A DNA stretch of 47,952 nt from a virus: positions 1 to 47,952 of the IMG/VR virus record IMGVR_UViG_3300004242_000129. One strand, written 5' to 3'. Below are positions 23,511 to 31,987 of the stretch, one piece after another. The notes below the pieces were generated by a model. The model searched no databases, was not told the origin of the DNA, and saw only the letters and a list, made by a program, of their open reading frames with translations. The position numbers and the translations under genes were made by a program. Position 1 is the first letter of the stretch. Each line of letters opens with the position of its first letter.

Positions 23511-24858
23511 CCGAATTCCTCCCAGCGACGTCGAGGCGGAAGCCGCGGTGTTGTCGGCCCTGCTGCTCAAGCCAGACGTGATCGCGGAGGTCGTGCCGAT
23601 CATGTCGCTGGACGACGTGTCCACCAGTGCGCACCGCGCCATCTACGAGGCGATTCTCGCGCTGGACGAGGAGAACAAGACGATCGATGTGCTGACGATC
23701 AAGGGTTGGCTCGAGGACCGGGGCCAGATGCCGAAGGTCGGAGGGGCGACGTACCTGGTCGAAATCATGGACAAGGTCCCGAGCATCGCGAACGTGGGCG
23801 AGTACGCGCGACGTGTGCGCGACAAGGCGAGGCTCCGACGGCTGATCTCCGAAGCGCAGCGCATGGCGGCGGAGGCGTACGGCACGGTGGAGGACGTGCA
23901 GAAGTTCATCGATGGGGCGGAGCAGTCGATCTTCGAGATCTCGGAGGCCCGAGCGGCCTCGGTTCCCATGGTGCTCAAGGAGCTTGTGTCCGAGAGCTTT
24001 GCGAACCTGCAACAGCGCATCAAGGCTGACCGCACGCGAAGAGCCATCTCCGGGCTTGCGAGCCTGGATGAGGTGCTTGTGGGCACTGACCCAGGCGACG
24101 TCACTGTGGTGGCAGCACGGCCCGGAATGGGCAAGACGGCGTTGGGGGTCAATTGTTTCGCACTCAACACCGCGAGGGCCGGAAGGGCTGTCGCGGTGTT
24201 TTCGCTCGAGATGCGGCGCGAGCGCCTTGTGCAGCGCGTTGCGTGTAGCGAGGGTCGAGTCAACAGCAGGCTCATGGACCAGGACCGTTTGCAGCCAGAC
24301 GACTGGAGGCGGCTCACTGCGGCGGCGCAGAACATCCGATCTCTGCCAGTGTTCATCGACGACGAAAGCGGCATGACGATGGCGACGATTCGCGCGAAGG
24401 CCCGGCGCGTTGCCTCGATCGCGAGAAAGAAGCTCGGGCTCGACCTGGGACTCGTGCTGATCGACTACCTGCAATTCGTCGCGACCGATCCGAAGTACCG
24501 CTCTCGGGAAGAGGGCGTGGCGGCGATCTCTCGAGGGTGCAAGCGGTTGGCTCAGTCGCTCGATGTGCCTGTGGTCGTGCTCGCCCAACTCAACCGCGAG
24601 GTCGAGAAGCGAGGCAAGAAGCCGAAGCCGAAGCTCTCGGACCTGCGGGAGTCCGGTGCCATCGAGCAAGACGCCGACGCGATCGTGTTTTTGAGCGAGG
24701 AAGCGGAACAATCGGACCCGTACAAGCCGACCGTGATCAACGCCGACGTGGCGAAGGGGCGGCACCGCGGCACTGGTGCGGCGCAGATCGCATTCACGAA
24801 GGCGTTCACACGGTTCGACGACTTGGAACCCGGATACGAACCCGATGGGAGGTACTGA
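23503..24858 (+). CDS. dnaB: Replicative DNA helicase, DnaB family
   Basis: 451 aa hexameric 5'-3' helicase. N-terminal primase-interacting domain (PPSDVEAEAAVLSALLLKPD), linker, then RecA core with Walker A ARPGMGKTA (about 205-213), VFSLEMRRERLVQR, Walker B LVLIDYLQFV, VVLAQLNREVEKR and DLRESGAIEQDADAIVFLS. Full length and all motifs present, so the phage supplies its own helicase. Confidence 0.95.
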   Translation: MSDRIPPSDVEAEAAVLSALLLKPDVIAEVVPIMSLDDVSTSAHRAIYEAILALDEENKTIDVLTIKGWLEDRGQMPKVGGATYLVEIMDKVPSIANVGEYARRVRDKARLRRLISEAQRMAAEAYGTVEDVQKFIDGAEQSIFEISEARAASVPMVLKELVSESFANLQQRIKADRTRRAISGLASLDEVLVGTDPGDVTVVAARPGMGKTALGVNCFALNTARAGRAVAVFSLEMRRERLVQRVACSEGRVNSRLMDQDRLQPDDWRRLTAAAQNIRSLPVFIDDESGMTMATIRAKARRVASIARKKLGLDLGLVLIDYLQFVATDPKYRSREEGVAAISRGCKRLAQSLDVPVVVLAQLNREVEKRGKKPKPKLSDLRESGAIEQDADAIVFLSEEAEQSDPYKPTVINADVAKGRHRGTGAAQIAFTKAFTRFDDLEPGYEPDGRY

Positions 24859-25043
24859 TGGCGATTTGCTCGACAGCTCATCAGGCGGCCAAGCGCATCG
24901 TGGCGGCGGCGGAAGAGGGGCGCAAGATTGACAGGACCGACGCCATTACCGTCGCGATCGAGCTGCTGGCGGCGGAGGCTCTACAGCGGACGCGCGATCG
25001 GATTCGCGAGTGGCGAGAGAACGACGACGCGAGGCAGCGATGA
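24858..25043 (+). CDS. Small helical early protein (61 aa)
   Basis: Start overlaps the helicase stop as TGATG, GGGAGGT upstream. Sequence: MAICSTAHQAAKRIVAAAEE, then AITVAIELLAAEALQRTRDR and a charged end. Unknown function. Confidence 0.6.
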   Translation: MAICSTAHQAAKRIVAAAEEGRKIDRTDAITVAIELLAAEALQRTRDRIREWRENDDARQR

Positions 25044-25270
25044 CCCCCACCGACCGAATTGAGAAGCTGTCCCAGCGCCTACGCGAGGGGGCCGAACGGC
25101 GGCGGCGGCTCATCGAGGAAGCGCGCCGGCTCAAGATCGGCTGGACGCTGCGGCAGCAAGGCAGCCTCATCGCGCTGCGACAGCGTATTGCCGAGGAGTC
25201 ACGCAAGCAGCGGCAGCGAGCAAAGATGCTTGCGTGGGCGGCAACGTCCGGAGGGCGCGTCGATGGGTAA
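25040..25270 (+). CDS. Small basic coiled-coil protein (76 aa)
   Basis: ATGA overlap on the 5' side. Very Arg-rich helical sequence: MTPTDRIEKLSQRLREGAER, RQQGSLIALRQRIAEESRKQ. Overlaps the next start by 8 bp. Unknown function. Confidence 0.55.
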   Translation: MTPTDRIEKLSQRLREGAERRRRLIEEARRLKIGWTLRQQGSLIALRQRIAEESRKQRQRAKMLAWAATSGGRVDG

Positions 25271-25745
25271 GCGATTCGCACTCACCGGCCCGCTCGAGAA
25301 GGACATCCAAGCCTGGATCCTGGCCTCGCTTGGTGCCGAACGGCGCCGATACGAGGTATCCAGGAAAACAGGTAAGGGCTCGTGGGTCCGAACCGGGCTC
25401 TACGTTTCGCGCGACGGGCAAGCGTACTGGTGGCGCGCGAACAGCGGCAGGCGCGTGTACGACTACACCACGAAGGCCGGGGAGACTGGCCGAGGGCTGT
25501 TCAAGGCGGCTCCGAAGGGAACCGCGGACATCCTCGGCGTGGTGTGCGGTCGGTCGGTGGCTCTCGAGGTCAAGCGCTACGACGAGCAGCAGAGCGCGGA
25601 GCAACGCGAGTGGCAGGCGATGCACGAGGCCGCCGGCGGCGTGTACGCCGTCGTGACGAGCCCGAGCGAGGCGCGCGGTGTGGTGGCGCGGATTCGAGAG
25701 CAGGCTGAGAGGCTTTCCGCGTCGGTATTCGGGGTGGCAATGTGA
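25263..25745 (+). CDS. VRR-NUC domain nuclease (Holliday-junction resolvase-like)
   Basis: 160 aa. LEKDIQAWILASLGAERRRY at the N-terminus, then the VRR-NUC core KGTADILGVVCGRSVALEVK with catalytic Asp and Glu-x-Lys, then QREWQAMHEAAGGVYAVVTS. The family is a PD-(D/E)XK branch that resolves branched DNA or cleaves flaps in phage replication. A Trp/Tyr-rich insert before the core (DGQAYWWRANSGRRVYDYTT) is not usual. Confidence 0.85.
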   Translation: MGKRFALTGPLEKDIQAWILASLGAERRRYEVSRKTGKGSWVRTGLYVSRDGQAYWWRANSGRRVYDYTTKAGETGRGLFKAAPKGTADILGVVCGRSVALEVKRYDEQQSAEQREWQAMHEAAGGVYAVVTSPSEARGVVARIREQAERLSASVFGVAM

Positions 25746-25948
25746 CCGGCGCAAAGCTCACCCCCGACGAGATCGCGCGGCAGGCTCGCGACACGTCACA
25801 CCTGGAGCCCGATCCCATACTGTGCCGGGGCGAAGAGTTCGTCTGCACGGCGTGTGGTGACTCCGAGAAGGTGGATGCGGATTGGGGCCTGCCTTGGGAG
25901 TGGATGGGGAAGCACCGTGGGCGAAAGTGCCATGAGGGCAAGCGATGA
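25742..25948 (+). CDS. Small zinc-binding protein (68 aa)
   Basis: GTG in a GTGA overlap. CTACGDSEKV and CHEGKR form a possible single zinc knuckle, with C28 upstream. WGLPWEWMGKHRGRKC is Trp-rich. Overlaps the next gene as ATGA. Unknown function, coupled to two nucleases. Confidence 0.55.
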   Translation: MTGAKLTPDEIARQARDTSHLEPDPILCRGEEFVCTACGDSEKVDADWGLPWEWMGKHRGRKCHEGKR

Positions 25949-26706
25949 AGGAAACCGACCTAGCAGCCACCGTGCTGCAATTCCTATCCGGTGATGGCTG
26001 GGAGACGTGGCAGGAAGTCACGCTCCCCGACGGCGGGAGAGCCGACATCGTGGCCCGTCTGCGCCCGCTCGTCTGGGTCATCGAGACCAAGACGAGCCTA
26101 TCCCTAGATTTGATCGAGCAAGCCTTTGCTCGGACGCACTACGCTCACCTCGTCAGCGTCGCAGTCCCGCAAGCGAGGGAGCCGCGACACTTCGCCCGGA
26201 GCCTGCTGGCGCACGAGGGGGTTGGGCTGCTCGAGGTGAGGCAAGATCGATGGGCTGACGGTATGCGGGTGCAGCAGACGCGCCGGGCCAACCTGCATCG
26301 CCGCGCAACCACCCGGTGGACCAAGGATCTCTGCGACGAGCACCGCACCGCTCTTGCCGCGGGTTCCCAAGCCGGTGGGCAGTGGACGCCGTTTCGCGAG
26401 ACGTGCCGGCGTGCCGCCGATCATGTCCGGCACCGCCCCGGATGCACACTCCGCGAGCTGTTCGACAGCATCGACCACCACTACCACAGCGCGATGACGG
26501 CCCGCGGCGCGTTCGCCAAGCGCATCGAAGAGGGGCTCGTCCCGGGGCTGGAGATCAGAAGGGACGGGAGGCGTCTCACGGTGTGGCCCAGCCAACCCCT
26601 TGCCACAGCCAGCGCGCCCGTGGACCTCCCGACGGGCAAGGAGACGGCCCGGGGCGGTCTACGCGTTCTAGGCGGCAAGGATTCGAAGGACGGAGGTCCA
26701 ACGTGA
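25945..26706 (+). CDS. PD-(D/E)XK nuclease-like protein with helical C-terminus
   Basis: 253 aa. N-terminal core GGRADIVARLRPLVWVIETK has Asp, then Glu-x-Lys at normal spacing; DLIEQAFARTHYAHLVSVAV completes the fold. The C-terminal half (residues about 135-225) is a basic helical domain ending with a wing-like LEIRRDGRRLTVW. It resembles a restriction-endonuclease-like DNA-binding protein; specificity unknown. No adjoining modification gene. Confidence 0.65.
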   Translation: MKETDLAATVLQFLSGDGWETWQEVTLPDGGRADIVARLRPLVWVIETKTSLSLDLIEQAFARTHYAHLVSVAVPQAREPRHFARSLLAHEGVGLLEVRQDRWADGMRVQQTRRANLHRRATTRWTKDLCDEHRTALAAGSQAGGQWTPFRETCRRAADHVRHRPGCTLRELFDSIDHHYHSAMTARGAFAKRIEEGLVPGLEIRRDGRRLTVWPSQPLATASAPVDLPTGKETARGGLRVLGGKDSKDGGPT

Positions 26707-26900
26707 TTGAAATCCGCAAACGAGGACAGGTGACCGAGATCCACATCGACCACGCGTCGGCTCGCCGTCTCGCCGGGGCAATCGTGCGAGCGTGCCCGCA
26801 AGGCGAGGAGTTGATCGACCTCGGATGCGCCGTTAGGCTCGTCGTGCATGGGACGCCTGCGGAGCCGACGACCCCTCATGTGCCGGTGGAGGCGAAATGA
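26703..26900 (+). CDS. Small protein (65 aa)
   Basis: GTG in a GTGA overlap with the nuclease stop. MIEIRKRGQVTEIHIDHASA then RRLAGAIVRACPQGEELIDL; beta-beta-alpha-like. Overlaps the next gene as ATGA. Unknown function. Confidence 0.55.
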   Translation: MIEIRKRGQVTEIHIDHASARRLAGAIVRACPQGEELIDLGCAVRLVVHGTPAEPTTPHVPVEAK

Positions 26901-27490
26901 GCACGGACGACCTGCTGGAACTCGAGTGGTACTTCGGCGGAGGGGCCGAGGCGGATCTTGGCGTGCGGAGCGTCCAATCTGGGTTCGAAGCGTCGATGGA
27001 TCGCATGGCGCTTTCCGGGCGAAGGCTTGAGGCGCGAGAGGTGTGGTCGCAGGGGGCACCTGAGTGGCTGGAAGCGCAGCAACCGGCCCGAGAGACCCGT
27101 TCGACATGCTCGGCAAGCGACGACGCCATCGAGCGGCTCCACGCTCGCCGTCGCAAGCTGGCCGATGCCCGCCGGATCTTCGCCCGCGTCCGGCAGCTCT
27201 CCCCCACTGACCGCGCCGTGCTCGAGCTTCAGTTCGGCGATCAATCGCGCCTGTGCGGGATCTCGGTCGCCCTGCTCTGCCAGCTCGACACGGTGCAGCA
27301 GGCCGTCGCCGTCATCAACGCTCGTCGGGCCCGCCGGCACCGCCCGCCCCTCGGGCCCCGCGGCGCCCTCGAAATGCTCTCGATGTCCACGAGTCAAGCG
27401 GACTCCTCGATCGTCGACGAGCTCGTGCAAAGGGCGAGGGTCATGCTCTCCGCTGCGCTGGAGGCGTACTATGCGCGATCTCGCGGCTGA
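26897..27490 (+). CDS. Putative late-gene regulator, sigma-region-4-like helix set
   Basis: 197 aa. The central segment ADARRIFARVRQLSPTDRAV then LELQFGD resembles the LSP-x-x-RAVLEL-F/Y-GD pattern of sigma factors and phage late activators. A Cys-containing helix and C-terminal VDELVQRARVMLSAALEAYY follow. It is the second-to-last early gene, just before the non-coding gap preceding terminase, where lambda Q or ArpU-like regulators usually lie. The functional claim is inference. Confidence 0.5.
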   Translation: MSTDDLLELEWYFGGGAEADLGVRSVQSGFEASMDRMALSGRRLEAREVWSQGAPEWLEAQQPARETRSTCSASDDAIERLHARRRKLADARRIFARVRQLSPTDRAVLELQFGDQSRLCGISVALLCQLDTVQQAVAVINARRARRHRPPLGPRGALEMLSMSTSQADSSIVDELVQRARVMLSAALEAYYARSRG

Positions 27491-27812
27491 AGTGCTCGAG
27501 GAGTTCTGCGACGCGGGGGCCGTCGCGAGGCAGGAACGGTTCGAGGCCGAGGCCCGGTACGTCGCAGAGCGGACCGAGGAGGAGCGAGAACGGGATCGGG
27601 AGCGCAAGGCAGACCAGCGCGACATTCGAGCGATTCTTGCCGAGATTCGGAGGCTCGAGGGGATCGAAGAGCGGTTCTGCGCGTGCGGGTGCGGCATCAT
27701 GTTTCCGGTCGCGCATGGCCCCGGGCGGCCCCAGGAGTACGCGACGGTGATGTGTCGCGTGCGCGCGTGCATACGAGCGAAGTTGGAAAGACGGAAAAGC
27801 GAGGGAACGTAA
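27471..27812 (+). CDS. Cys-cluster protein closing the early operon (113 aa)
   Basis: ATG at 27471 with GGAGG upstream, overlapping the previous gene by 20 bp. A long charged helix (YVAERTEEERERDRERKADQ) is followed by CACGCGIMFPVAHGPGRPQE and CRVRAC, a CxCGC-type zinc knuckle. Unknown; similar short HNH-like or zinc proteins often precede terminases, but no HNH histidines are present. Confidence 0.55.
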   Translation: MRDLAAEVLEEFCDAGAVARQERFEAEARYVAERTEEERERDRERKADQRDIRAILAEIRRLEGIEERFCACGCGIMFPVAHGPGRPQEYATVMCRVRACIRAKLERRKSEGT

Positions 27813-28146
27813 TTGTGTCCCACCCTTACAGTAGGACTTCGTGTCTCTGGGAGAGGGGGTAGGGGGTGAGGGCAACCGGACGGGCGGAGCCCGGACGGAG
27901 TAACTCGCGATTCAGCGAAGCTGAGAGCGAAACGGCGTCAACCTCAGCGCAGACACGATCGCGCGCGAGGCCCCGAGGACGTGTGGCGAGCCGTCTTCGT
28001 TTCGGCTGGTCTCTCGTCCCCGGCGCCTCATCACCGTCGGGCCTCCTTCCCCCTCCTGAGGGTCGTGCCAGGCCGGCCCCGACCGCGCGGAACCTCCCCG
28101 TTGCGGAGCCTGGCGTTGACGCTTCTCCGCTGCTACGGTTTGGCCG
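27813..28146. other. 334-bp non-coding gap between early and late genes
   Basis: No credible ORF on either strand. It holds the G-rich motif at 27849-27872 and GC-rich imperfect repeats (CGGACGGGCGGAGCCCGGAC near 27880). Its place just before the terminase region makes it the natural site for a packaging signal (cos/pac) and for late-promoter control; neither can be proven from sequence. Confidence 0.5.
27849..27872 (+). other. G-quadruplex-forming motif
   Basis: GGG-AGA-GGGGG-TA-GGGGG-TGA-GGG: four G-runs with loops of 3, 2 and 3 nt on the plus strand, a textbook four-tract motif, in non-coding DNA 36 nt after the last early stop codon. Confidence 0.7.
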
Positions 28147-28365
28147 ATGGCCGTGTTCGAGCAGGACGTGGAAGTAGGCTTCGCGTGCAGGTGCGTCGCA
28201 TGCAAGGCGGAAGCTGACCTAGACCGGCTCAAGGCGGCCGGGGCGAGAATCTCGAGGGAGATGAAGGTAGACGGACGGACCGTGTTCGAGCTCGAGGTGC
28301 CGGACCCGCTCACGGCGTGCCGGTGCGGGAGCATGCGGTTCGTCTTTCGGTGGTCGTGGGGTTGA
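28147..28365 (+). CDS. Small zinc-type protein before terminase (72 aa)
   Basis: MAVFEQDVEVGFACRCVACK, then a helix and TACRCGSMRFVFRWSWG. Two Cys pairs (CRCVAC and CRCG) suggest a zinc ribbon. No Shine-Dalgarno; TACGGT sits 7 nt before the ATG, compatible with leaderless transcription. First gene of the late cluster. Unknown function. Confidence 0.55.
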   Translation: MAVFEQDVEVGFACRCVACKAEADLDRLKAAGARISREMKVDGRTVFELEVPDPLTACRCGSMRFVFRWSWG

Positions 28366-28387
28366 CGTACGGGCAGGTTTACGGGTC

Positions 28388-28891
28388 ATGGCGAAGAAGC
28401 AGGCGGCAAAGGTCCAGACGACCAAGGTGACGCCGCACAGGATCCGAGCTCGTGACCGGTCTACGATGGCGCTCGAACTTCGACGGGACGGCATGAGCTA
28501 CGACGCCATCGGGCGGACTCTCGGTATCACGCGCCAGGGCGCCTGGAAGCTTGTCCAGGCCAGGTTCGCGGAGCTTCGAGAGCAGACGGCGGAGACAGCC
28601 ACGGACGTTCGAGACCAGCAGATCCACCGACTCGACGCGATGCTGTACGCGCTGCGAGGCAAGGTGAAGCGAGGAGACCCGCGGGCCATCGACTCCGCGC
28701 TCCGTATCGAGGACAGGCGCGCCAAGCTGCTCGGACTGGACGCCCCCTCGCGAGCAGAGGTGAGTGGCCCAGACGGTGGAGCAATCGAAATCGAGGATGC
28801 CCGTGGACAGCTTGCCGACGCGCTTGCGCGACTTGCTCCGCAAGATGAGCCCGGGGCAGGTTCGCCAGGCGATAGCGACGCTCCCGGATGA
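28388..28891 (+). CDS. terS: Terminase small subunit
   Basis: 167 aa. HTH of the TerS type (MALELRRDGMSYDAIGRTLG-ITRQGAWKLVQARF), a central oligomerisation helix and the common RAKLLGLDAP segment, then an acidic/Pro tail. Recognises the packaging site and regulates the large subunit. Overlaps the large-subunit ORF by up to 128 bp. Confidence 0.85.
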   Translation: MAKKQAAKVQTTKVTPHRIRARDRSTMALELRRDGMSYDAIGRTLGITRQGAWKLVQARFAELREQTAETATDVRDQQIHRLDAMLYALRGKVKRGDPRAIDSALRIEDRRAKLLGLDAPSRAEVSGPDGGAIEIEDARGQLADALARLAPQDEPGAGSPGDSDAPG

Positions 28892-30155
28892 GACGGCGCG
28901 AGCCCTCCTGTACGATTGGAAGGGAGTCTGGGCCAGAGAGCAGCAGCTGCCGCCCGTGTGGGCGTGGGTCATATGGCTCATTCTTGCCGGACGAGGGTAC
29001 GGCAAGACGCGAACTGGCGCAGAGTGGGTTCGTGACAGGGTAGAATCTGGTCAAGGCAAGCGACTCATCATCGCAGGTCCAACGTCGGACGACATTCGGG
29101 ACATCATGATCGAGGGCGAGTCGGGCCTGTTGGCCGTCTCGCCTCCATGGAACAAGCCGTTATATCTGGCGAACAAGAGCCAGGTTGTATGGCCGAAGTG
29201 TGGGGCGAAGGCGCTTTGCATCACTGCGGAGAAGCCAGACAGATTCCGCGGCAAGCAGTGCGATTCGTTCTGGGCCGACGAACTCGCGAGCTGGCGGTAC
29301 CCGGACGCGTGGACGCAGTTGCAGCTCGGATTCCGGCTGGGGTCGAACCCACAGGGCATCGTGACCACGACGCCAAGGCCGACGCCGCTCATCAAGGCCC
29401 TTGTCGCCCGAGGCGGGCAGGATGTCGCGCTGACGAAGGGCACGACATACGACAATCGAGCCAACCTGGCAAAGCAGTTCCTGGAACAGATCATCCGCGA
29501 GTACGAGGGTACGAGGTTGGGACGGCAGGAACTCGAGGCGGAGATTCTCGAGGACAACCCAAACGCTCTATGGGTCCGGACTCGCATCGACGACTTGCGG
29601 GTCATGTCGCGGGAGAATCTCCCGCAGATGCGGCGGGTCGTTGTCGCAATCGACCCGGCGGTCTCGACCAACCCGAAGTCGAACGAGACCGGCATCATCG
29701 TCGTGGGGCTGGGAGAGGACGGGCACGCTTATGTGCTGGATGACCTCTCTGGGGTCTACTCGCCAGCGCAATGGGCCGCTCGAGCCCTCGAAGCATTTGA
29801 CCGCTGGGAAGCGGATTACATCGTCGGCGAGGTCAACAACGGCGGAGACCTCGTCGAGCGAAACGTGCAGGTGGAGCGCGACGACGCCCCTCCGTTCAAG
29901 TCGGTGCACGCGTCGAGGGGCAAGGCGGTTCGGGCGGACCCAATCTCGACCCTCTACGAACAGGGCCGGGTACATCACCTCGGGATGCTTGGGCGCCTGG
30001 AGGACCAGATGTGCGGATGGGACCCGGCGAACGATGAGACGTCGCCTGATAGGGTCGACGCGCTGGTGTGGGGCATCTCGTTCCTGGACGTGAACAAGAA
30101 GCTCCAGGACTACGACGGAATTCGCAGAGGCAGACGCAGCGCAAGAGGACGATGA
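28764..30155 (+). CDS. terL: Terminase large subunit
   Basis: 463 aa from the GTG at 28764 (GAGGTGA upstream); ATGs at 28797 and 28845 are possible shorter starts. ATPase: Walker A AGRGYGKT (about 75-82), Walker B region DSFWADELASW, TTTPRPTPLIKAL coupling motif. C-terminal RNase H-like nuclease starts at VVVAIDPAVSTNPKSNETGI, with later acidic residues in VGEVNNGGD and SPDRVDALVW. Motor and headful/cos nuclease for DNA packaging. Overlaps the portal gene as ATGA. Confidence 0.95.
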   Translation: MAQTVEQSKSRMPVDSLPTRLRDLLRKMSPGQVRQAIATLPDETARALLYDWKGVWAREQQLPPVWAWVIWLILAGRGYGKTRTGAEWVRDRVESGQGKRLIIAGPTSDDIRDIMIEGESGLLAVSPPWNKPLYLANKSQVVWPKCGAKALCITAEKPDRFRGKQCDSFWADELASWRYPDAWTQLQLGFRLGSNPQGIVTTTPRPTPLIKALVARGGQDVALTKGTTYDNRANLAKQFLEQIIREYEGTRLGRQELEAEILEDNPNALWVRTRIDDLRVMSRENLPQMRRVVVAIDPAVSTNPKSNETGIIVVGLGEDGHAYVLDDLSGVYSPAQWAARALEAFDRWEADYIVGEVNNGGDLVERNVQVERDDAPPFKSVHASRGKAVRADPISTLYEQGRVHHLGMLGRLEDQMCGWDPANDETSPDRVDALVWGISFLDVNKKLQDYDGIRRGRRSARGR

Positions 30156-31975
30156 ACTGGCGAAACGCTACGAGCAACACCCTCACTCAGGTGGGGAGGC
30201 GTGTGCTCGCAATCGCGGCCGCCGTGAGCCTTGCTTCGTCGCCTGCCCCCAGAGCCCCCAAGGCCGCCTCGTTTGCCGAGGAGCCTCCTCGCGCGTCCGC
30301 GATCGAGTGGACCCCGCGCCTGATCAAGCAAGCCGAGCGGATGGCCGACTCCGGCTCGCTTCGGCTCGCTGCCCAGCTCTGCGACCAGATCCTCGCCGAT
30401 GACCGCCTGTCCGGGTGCCTGCGTGAGGTACGCATCCGCGGGCTGCTCGGCCTACCGATCACGTTCGAGCCCCCGCAGCAGGACGCCAAGTCTCCGGTCG
30501 ACGAACTCGCCGAAGACTGGTGGGAGATGGTTCCCGAGGACACGCTGTCCGAGTGGATGGAGTGGGGCATCATCCTCGGCATCGGCGTCGGCAGGGTGGC
30601 GAGCTGGGAGCGTGTCGAACAGCCGAGCGGGGTCAGGCTCCTTCCACATCGGGACGATGGGTCGATCGGATTCGACGTCATCCACCCGTCTGCTCTGCGC
30701 TACGACCACGAGCAGAAGGCCTGGTTCGCCAAGCAGCGGGCCGGGTCGGAGGTGCGTGTCACTCCGGGCGACGGCACCTGGATCGTCTACATGCCGTATG
30801 GCGCGAAGCGGCCATGGGCTCGCGGCGCGTGGCGCAGCCTGTCTCGGTGGTGGCTGCTCAAGAGCTATGCTGTAGACGACTGGGGGCGGTACTCGGAGCG
30901 TCACGGCCAAGGCGTGCTCGTGGGCATCGCACAAGCCGAGACGAAGAAGGAACACCGCGACGAACTCGCGGCGGACCTGCAGGATCTCGGGCGCGAGACG
31001 TCGATTGCTCTGCCGCCCGGCTACGACCTGAAGCTCATCGAGGCGGAGGCCAACACCTGGGAGACCTTCAAGGCCCAGGTGGAGATGGCGAACACGGCCA
31101 TCACCATTCGCATCCTCGGGCAGAACCTCTCCACCGAGGTGAGCGGCGGAAGCTACGCCGCGGCCGAGGTGCACAAGGCCGTAGCGGCGTCGATCATCCG
31201 AGCCGACGACGAGACGAGCGCCACCACGCTGCGGTCCCAGCTCATCTGGTGGTGGGCCTCTTTCAACTTCGGAGACGGCAAGAAGGCCCCGTGGCCGAAG
31301 CGCGACACGACGCCGCCGGCGGACACCGCGGCCCTCGCGAAGACCCTCATCGACGCGGCTGATGCACTGCAGAAGTGGACGGCGCTCGGCGCTCCCGTGG
31401 ACAACGAGGCATACGCTCGGATGTTCAGGCTCCCAGTGGTCGACGGGAAGGAGTGGGAAGAGCCGGTCGGGCCTGAGCCTAAGCTGGCGCCCGAAACCGA
31501 AGCCGAAGACAAGCCTGGCGACATCAAGGCGAGCCGTCAGCGCCCTGTCTGGGACGCAGTTGTCGCTGATGCAGTGGCGATGACAGAACAACGCTTCCTG
31601 GTTGCGATGCAAGCCGAAGTGCCACGCATCGTTGGGCCCATCCTTGAGGCGAAGCTCTCGGCGCGTTCCATCGCCCTGGCCTCAGGAGACGACCCATCGG
31701 AAGCGGCCGGAGCGATCCGCGGGCAGTCCTTCGTGGATACCGCGTCCGCCGGTGCGGTGCAGTCCGCGGCGGCGGCGATCGAGCCCGACGTGGCAGCTCT
31801 TCTCGAGCTCATCGACGGCTTGGAAGACGGCGGCGACTGGCCTGGAAGGCTGAGGGCCGAACTGGCGAAGCACTACGAGAACACCACCAACCCATCTGCC
31901 CTCGAGTCGCTGGTGCACAAGGCGACAATCTTGGCGGAGCTTGCCGGCAGGGCATCCGTCGTCGAGGACCTGTAA
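30152..31975 (+). CDS. Portal protein, DUF935 (Mu gp29-like)
   Basis: 607 aa. Typical DUF935 features: RLAAQLCDQILADDRLSGCL near the N-terminus, a wing/clip core, WGRYSERHGQGVLVGIAQAE, ETSIALPPGYDLKLIEAEAN and ITIRILGQNLSTEVSGGSYA. Forms the dodecameric DNA gateway at one capsid vertex. It carries an extended C-terminal region (residues about 460-607), longer than many homologues. Start coupled to terL by ATGA. Confidence 0.85.
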   Translation: MNWRNATSNTLTQVGRRVLAIAAAVSLASSPAPRAPKAASFAEEPPRASAIEWTPRLIKQAERMADSGSLRLAAQLCDQILADDRLSGCLREVRIRGLLGLPITFEPPQQDAKSPVDELAEDWWEMVPEDTLSEWMEWGIILGIGVGRVASWERVEQPSGVRLLPHRDDGSIGFDVIHPSALRYDHEQKAWFAKQRAGSEVRVTPGDGTWIVYMPYGAKRPWARGAWRSLSRWWLLKSYAVDDWGRYSERHGQGVLVGIAQAETKKEHRDELAADLQDLGRETSIALPPGYDLKLIEAEANTWETFKAQVEMANTAITIRILGQNLSTEVSGGSYAAAEVHKAVAASIIRADDETSATTLRSQLIWWWASFNFGDGKKAPWPKRDTTPPADTAALAKTLIDAADALQKWTALGAPVDNEAYARMFRLPVVDGKEWEEPVGPEPKLAPETEAEDKPGDIKASRQRPVWDAVVADAVAMTEQRFLVAMQAEVPRIVGPILEAKLSARSIALASGDDPSEAAGAIRGQSFVDTASAGAVQSAAAAIEPDVAALLELIDGLEDGGDWPGRLRAELAKHYENTTNPSALESLVHKATILAELAGRASVVEDL

Positions 31976-31987
31976 AGGAGCGCACCA

